Source: Pseudomonadota bacterium (GTDB taxonomy: Bacteria; Pseudomonadota; Alphaproteobacteria; Acetobacterales; Acetobacteraceae). Taken from it: a DNA stretch of 45,672 nucleotides. The first letter of the stretch is position 1. Every line of letters begins with the position of its first letter. Below, one piece after another: positions 41,278-45,672 of this stretch. Below the pieces are notes generated by a model. The model saw only the letters and a program-made list of their open reading frames with translations. It searched no databases and was not told the origin of the DNA. The translations under genes and the position numbers were made by a program. The stretch lies in contig JAJZNE010000124.1 in the NCBI GenBank assembly GCA_021847995.1, positions 5,935 through 51,606 of the forward strand, given 5' to 3'.

Positions 41278-42585
41278 ATGACCACGGAAGCGACGGCGTC
41301 GCCGCGCCTGCGGCGCATTCAGATCACGGCGCTTGCCCTGCTGGTGCTCGGCGGTGTCGTCAACTATATCGATCGTGCGACGCTCGCCGTCGGCAATCCG
41401 CTGATCCGCGCGGAGCTGCATCTGTCGGCCGCCGATATGGGGCTGCTGCTGTCGGCGTTCCTGTGGGCCTATGCCTTTTCCCAACTGCCGGCCGGGGCGC
41501 TGGTGGACCGGCTGGGGCCGCGGCGGCTGCTGGCGGTCGGGATGGCGCTGTGGTCGCTGGCGCAATTGCTCGGCGGGCTGGTGCGCGGCTTCGGGGAGTT
41601 CTTCATCGCCCGCATGCTGCTCGGCGTCGGCGAGGCGCCGATGTTCCCGGCCAGCGCCCGCGTCGCACGCGACTGGTTCAATGTGCGCGACCGCGGGCTG
41701 GCGACCGGCCTGTGGAACAGTTCCTCCACGCTCGGCACTGCCATCTCCGCCCCGCTGCTCACCATGCTGATGCTGACCTTCGGCTGGCGCTGGATGTTCG
41801 CCCTGATGGGCCTCGCCGGGCTGGCCGTCGCCGCGATGTTCTACGCCATCTATCGCGAGCCGCATCAGCGCGACCTGACCGCGGCCGAACACCGCTATCG
41901 CACCGAGGGCGACGAGGCCGACACGCGGCAAAGCCCGGTGACCTGGGCGGAATGGAAGCGTCTGTTCGCGTTCCGCACCACCTGGGGCATGCTGGTCGGC
42001 TATTTCGGCACCATCTATGTCACCTGGATCTATACCGCCTGGCTGCCGGCCTATCTGGAGCAGGAGCGGCATATCAGCATCCGCCATACCGGCTGGGTCG
42101 CCGCGGTGCCGTACGTGTTCGGCATCGCCGGCAGCATCCTCGGCGGGCGGGTGGTGGACTGGCTGGTGAAGCGCGGCGTCGCGCCGATGTCGAGCCGGAA
42201 ATATCCGATGGCCGGCGCCCTGCTGCTGACCGCGGTCGCGACCACGATCGCCGCGCTGACGCCGAGCAATGTCGTTGCCGTCGCCGCCATCTCGGTGTCC
42301 ATCTTCCTGCTCTATGTCTCCTCCACCTCGGCCTGGGCGATGCCGTCGGTGGCGGCGCCGGCGAACTGCACCGCCTCGCTCGGTGCGATGCAGAATTTCG
42401 GCGGCTATCTGGGCGGTGCCCTGGCGCCGACGGTGACCGGGTTCATCGTCCAGGCAACCGGCTCCTTCGTGCCGGCGCTGCTGGTGGGGGCGGCGATGGC
42501 GGTGGTGTGCGCGGGCGGCTACCTGGCGCTGGTCGGCGGCACCATTCCTGCCGCCGGTCCCGATCCGGCCCTTGCCCCGGCGTAA
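41278..42585 (+). CDS. MFS transporter, anion:cation symporter (ACS) type
   Basis: 435 residues, ATG 41278 after GGGAGGAGAAAGG. It has 12 hydrophobic segments. Features of the ACS family (hexuronate, glucarate, tartrate and similar carboxylates) are NYIDRATLAVGNPLI, the loop PAGALVDRLGPRRLL, LLGVGEAPMFPASARV and the late ASLGAMQNFGGYLGGALAPT. It likely imports an organic or sugar acid with protons. No metabolic gene is adjacent, so the substrate is open. A tRNA gene follows 37 bp downstream. Confidence 0.9.
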   Translation: MTTEATASPRLRRIQITALALLVLGGVVNYIDRATLAVGNPLIRAELHLSAADMGLLLSAFLWAYAFSQLPAGALVDRLGPRRLLAVGMALWSLAQLLGGLVRGFGEFFIARMLLGVGEAPMFPASARVARDWFNVRDRGLATGLWNSSSTLGTAISAPLLTMLMLTFGWRWMFALMGLAGLAVAAMFYAIYREPHQRDLTAAEHRYRTEGDEADTRQSPVTWAEWKRLFAFRTTWGMLVGYFGTIYVTWIYTAWLPAYLEQERHISIRHTGWVAAVPYVFGIAGSILGGRVVDWLVKRGVAPMSSRKYPMAGALLLTAVATTIAALTPSNVVAVAAISVSIFLLYVSSTSAWAMPSVAAPANCTASLGAMQNFGGYLGGALAPTVTGFIVQATGSFVPALLVGAAMAVVCAGGYLALVGGTIPAAGPDPALAPA

Positions 42586-42622
42586 GGCATGCGCTACCTC
42601 CGCGCGCTCACGGCCGCGGCGC

Positions 42623-42707
<85 letters not shown>

Positions 42708-42755
42708 CCGGCCGGAATCGGACTGGCGCACCGCGTTACGAGGAATCTCCCGCCC

Positions 42756-44216
42756 ATGCAGGTCACTGAAACGCTCTCCGACGGGCTGAAGCGCGGCTAT
42801 ACCGTGGTGGTGCCGGCCGCGGATGTCGAAGGCCGGCGAGCGAGGCGGCTGGCCGAGCTGGGCCGGACGGTGCGTCTGCCCGGCTTCCGCCCCGGCAAGG
42901 TGCCGCCCACGCTGCTCAGCCAGCGCTTCGGCAAGGCGGTGAATGCCGAGGTGGTGGAGGAGAGTGTCACCGAGGCGATGCAGAAGGTGCTGAGCGAGCG
43001 CAAGCTGCGCTCGGCCGGCCAGCCGCGGGTCGAGCTGGTGGCGATGCCGGAGCCGCGGGAGAGTACGCCGAGGGATCTGGAATTCAGGGTCGAACTGGAA
43101 TTGCTGCCGGACGTGGCGCTGCCCGATCTGACCGCGTTGCAGCTGACCCGGCGCAGGGCGCAGCCGCCCGAGGAGACGATCGATCGCGCCCTCGCCGAAC
43201 TCGCCCGCCGGCAGCGGACGGTGGAGGCGGTGGAGGAGCAGCGGCCGGCGGCAGCGGGCGATATCCTGACGATCGATTTCGCCGGCACGGTGGACGGCGC
43301 CGCCTTTCCCGGCGGCAGCGGCACCGGCATGGACGTGGAGGTGGGCGGACCGGGGTTCATCCCCGGCTTCAGCGAGCAACTCGCCGGCATGACGGTGGGC
43401 GAGCAGCGGCGGATCGAGGTGACGTTTCCCGCCGGCTACGGCGTGCCGGATCTCGCCGGCAAGGCCGCCGGTTTCGAGGTGACGGCGCGGGCGCTGAAGC
43501 GCGCCGTGATCCCGCCGGTGGACGAGGCGCTGGCCGAGAAGCTCGGCTTCGAGGGCGGGCTGGCGGAGGTGCGGACGGCGATCGGGACGCAGGTGCAGCG
43601 CGAATACGACCAGCTGTCGCGGCTGTGGCTGAAGCGGGAGTTGCTGGACGCGCTGGAGGCGAAGGCGGCGTTCCCGGTGCCGCAGGGCATGGTGGAGGCC
43701 GAATTCGCTCAGATCTGGCAGCGCCTGGAAGCCGACCGCGCCGCCGGCCGGCTGGACGATGACGACAAGACGAAGGATGAGGAGCAGCTGCGCACCGAAT
43801 ACCGGGCCATCGCCGAACGCCGGGTGCGGCTCGGCCTGCTGCTGGCCGAGATCGGCCGCGCCGGTGGCGTGACGGTGACCGAGGAGGAGATGGCACGGGC
43901 GATGCGGGCCGAGGCGATGCGCTATCCCGGCCAGGAACAGAAGGTGCTGGAATTCTTCCGCAAGAACCCGCAGGCGGCCGAGTCGCTGCGCGCGCCGCTG
44001 TTCGAGGAGAAGGTGGTCGATCACATCCTCGGGCAGGCACAGGTGAGCGAGCAGGCGGTGACGCCCGAGGAACTCACCGGCGAACCCCCGCTGCCGCCCG
44101 CGATCGCGACCGCTGCCCCGGCGGCAGCGGCGGCAGCGGCGGAGGGTGGCGGGGGCGCAGCGCCGGCGGAGGGCGCGGCGGACGCGGCCGGCCAGATGGC
44201 GGGGGCCGAAGGATAA
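42756..44216 (+). CDS. tig: trigger factor
   Basis: 486 residues, ATG 42756. This is the ribosome-associated chaperone at the nascent chain exit. The ribosome-binding signature GFRPGKVP is at 43-50. The FKBP-like prolyl isomerase domain begins at [20 protein letters not shown] and includes [17 protein letters not shown]. The helical C-terminal domain carries [20 protein letters not shown] and EKVVDHIL. The last 49 residues (438-486) form an Ala/Gly/Pro-rich tail. The gene lies 48 bp after tRNA-Leu and precedes clpP and clpX, the conserved order in many bacteria. Confidence 0.97.
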   Translation: MQVTETLSDGLKRGYTVVVPAADVEGRRARRLAELGRTVRLPGFRPGKVPPTLLSQRFGKAVNAEVVEESVTEAMQKVLSERKLRSAGQPRVELVAMPEPRESTPRDLEFRVELELLPDVALPDLTALQLTRRRAQPPEETIDRALAELARRQRTVEAVEEQRPAAAGDILTIDFAGTVDGAAFPGGSGTGMDVEVGGPGFIPGFSEQLAGMTVGEQRRIEVTFPAGYGVPDLAGKAAGFEVTARALKRAVIPPVDEALAEKLGFEGGLAEVRTAIGTQVQREYDQLSRLWLKRELLDALEAKAAFPVPQGMVEAEFAQIWQRLEADRAAGRLDDDDKTKDEEQLRTEYRAIAERRVRLGLLLAEIGRAGGVTVTEEEMARAMRAEAMRYPGQEQKVLEFFRKNPQAAESLRAPLFEEKVVDHILGQAQVSEQAVTPEELTGEPPLPPAIATAAPAAAAAAAEGGGGAAPAEGAADAAGQMAGAEG

Positions 44217-44230
44217 CGCGACGGTCAAGG

Positions 44231-44259
44231 CTGGACCCGGCGCCTGCCGAGGGCCATCT
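44231..44259 (+). promoter_or_regulatory. candidate heat-shock (RpoH-type) promoter of clpP
   Basis: CTGGAC (44231-44236) and CCATCT (44254-44259), 17 bp apart, resemble the alphaproteobacterial RpoH pattern (CTTGAC, then CCATAT-like). The position, about 60 bp before the clpP start, fits. It is based on two short matches with one mismatch each. Confidence 0.35.
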
Positions 44260-44281
44260 AGGGACCGGAACAGCGAGGACG

Positions 44282-44300
44282 CGGCCGGCTGCGCCGGCCG
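44282..44300 (+). other. GC hairpin beside the clpP ribosome-binding site
   Basis: CGGCCGGC (44282-44289) and GCCGGCCG (44293-44300) form a perfect 8-bp stem with a 3-base loop. The GGGAAGG ribosome-binding site follows 2-3 bases later (about 44303-44309), then ATG 44318. It may end tig transcription or shape clpP translation. Confidence 0.5.
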
Positions 44301-44317
44301 GTGGGAAGGATAGAGTA

Positions 44318-44962
44318 ATGAGCGATCGCGATCCGGTCGAAATCTATGGCAACGCCCTGGTGCCGATGGTGGTCGAGCAGACCGCCCGCGGCGAGCGCGC
44401 CTATGATATCTATTCGCGGCTGCTCAAGGAACGGATCGTGTTCCTGACCGGCCCGGTCTATGACCAGGTGAGCGCCCTGCTGTGCGCGCAGCTGCTGTTC
44501 CTGGAATCGGAGAATCCGAACAAGGACATCGCCTTCTACATCAACAGCCCGGGCGGCGTGGTGTCGGCCGGCCTCGCCATCTATGACACGATGCAGTATA
44601 TCCGCAGCCCGGTCAGCACGGTGTGCATCGGCCAGGCGGCCAGCATGGGCAGCCTGCTGCTGTGTGCCGGCGCCAGGGGCAAGCGCTTCGCCCTGCCCAA
44701 CGCGCGGGTGATGGTCCACCAGCCCTCCGGCGGTGCCCAGGGCCAGGCGGCCGATATCGAGATCCAGGCGCGCGAGATCCTGCACCTGCGCGGCCGGCTG
44801 AACGAGATCTACCAGCGCCATACCGGCCAGCCCCTGGTCGAGATCGAGCGCCGGCTGGAGCGTGACACCTATATGTCGGCCGAGGAGGCGCGGAGCTTCG
44901 GTCTGGTGGACGAGGTGGTCGAGCGGCGGCCGACGCCGGCGGATGCCGAGCGAAGCGGCTGA
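44318..44962 (+). CDS. clpP: ATP-dependent Clp protease proteolytic subunit
   Basis: 214 residues, ATG 44318. The serine protease core of ClpXP and ClpAP. The catalytic triad is Ser109 (GQAASMGS), His134 ([13 protein letters not shown]) and Asp183 ([11 protein letters not shown]). [20 protein letters not shown] is the usual oxyanion and handle region. The N-terminus [20 protein letters not shown] is typical. It degrades substrates unfolded by ClpX, encoded just downstream. Confidence 0.98.
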   Translation: MSDRDPVEIYGNALVPMVVEQTARGERAYDIYSRLLKERIVFLTGPVYDQVSALLCAQLLFLESENPNKDIAFYINSPGGVVSAGLAIYDTMQYIRSPVSTVCIGQAASMGSLLLCAGARGKRFALPNARVMVHQPSGGAQGQAADIEIQAREILHLRGRLNEIYQRHTGQPLVEIERRLERDTYMSAEEARSFGLVDEVVERRPTPADAERSG

Positions 44963-45128
44963 ACGGGCGGGCGCGCGGGGCGTTGCAATTCTGCCACCCG
45001 CGCCATACCTGAGGGAGTCCGAGGCGGAAATGCCCCCCGCCCCTTCCAACCGCCCCCGCCGTTCTGGCAAGGTGTTCCCATGATCGATCCGGCCGCGTGG
45101 CGTCTGGCCGGTCCTACCCGGCGGATGC

Positions 45129-45158
45129 TTGTTCCTGCAGGAGCGCGGGGACTAGACT
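45129..45158 (+). promoter_or_regulatory. possible clpX promoter in the clpP-clpX gap
   Basis: In the 236-bp gap (44963-45198), TTGTTC (45129-45134) and TAGACT (45153-45158) are 18 bp apart, about 40 bp before the clpX ATG. The gap holds no gene. The long spacing suggests clpX has its own promoter besides readthrough from clpP. Confidence 0.3.
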
Positions 45159-45198
45159 GGCGGGCGTATGTCCCCGACGACGCGGGGCAGGAGTGCGC

Positions 45199-45672
<474 letters not shown>

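Noticed and set aside
44963-45198. short open frame ending GKVFP in the clpP-clpX gap
   Set aside because: Only 17 codons from its ATG, no ribosome-binding site; better explained as promoter or leader DNA.

Overview
This 45.7 kb window is very GC-rich, gene-dense DNA. It most resembles an alphaproteobacterium of the Rhodospirillales/Acetobacteraceae type. The evidence is a complete core hopanoid operon (hpnA-B-C-D-E-shc), a heterotetrameric sarcosine oxidase operon (soxBDAG), many ABC importers of amino acids, polyamines and sugars, and the order tig-clpP-clpX. Genus and species cannot be told from the sequence alone. No CRISPR array, phage or complete insertion sequence was seen.

Layout. 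(1) 1-2500 is a damaged zone. A truncated hisF (minus) abuts the C-terminal tail of a GroEL-like protein (plus). This is followed by a sigma54-dependent AcoR-type regulator that a 61-bp insertion, flanked by a 30-bp direct repeat, has frameshifted. (2) 2576-8817 (minus) is an MFS-soxB-soxD-soxA-soxG operon for uptake and/or oxidative demethylation of sarcosine-like compounds. (3) 8950-14342 (plus) is a sugar-type ABC importer (binding protein, double ATPase, two permeases) plus a short-chain dehydrogenase. (4) 14353-15300 holds two divergent small genes, a stand-alone S24/LexA-like domain and a small winged-helix-like protein, followed by a 73-bp element with perfect 21-bp inverted ends. (5) 15411-20029 is an envelope region: GT4 and GT9 glycosyltransferases, an asparagine synthase-like amidotransferase, a 70-residue protein and a PagL-like barrel protein.

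(6) 20233-35020 is about 15 kb of collinear plus-strand genes. An alpha/beta hydrolase is translationally coupled to hpnA, then hpnB, hpnC, hpnD, hpnE and squalene-hopene cyclase. A branched-chain-amino-acid-type importer follows (livK, livH, a livM-livG fusion, livF), joined to an enolase-superfamily enzyme and an iron-dependent alcohol dehydrogenase. (7) 35030-40303 is a polyamine-type ABC importer divergent from a FAD amine oxidase. (8) 40401-45672 holds a Pro/Arg-rich protein that may have a leaderless mRNA, an ACS-type MFS transporter, tRNA-Leu(UAG), tig, clpP and the start of clpX.

Theme. Much of the window is nutrient scavenging: uptake of methylated amines, polyamines, an unknown acid and a sugar, each beside the enzyme that probably acts on it. 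Envelope construction (hopanoids, LPS-type glycans) makes up most of the rest. The most unusual part is the left end. A GroEL-like fragment followed by a sigma54 activator is the accessory arrangement of soluble di-iron monooxygenase (methane/propane monooxygenase) operons, and here both genes are broken and next to a truncated hisF. I read this as the possible scar of a lost monooxygenase locus; that is an inference.
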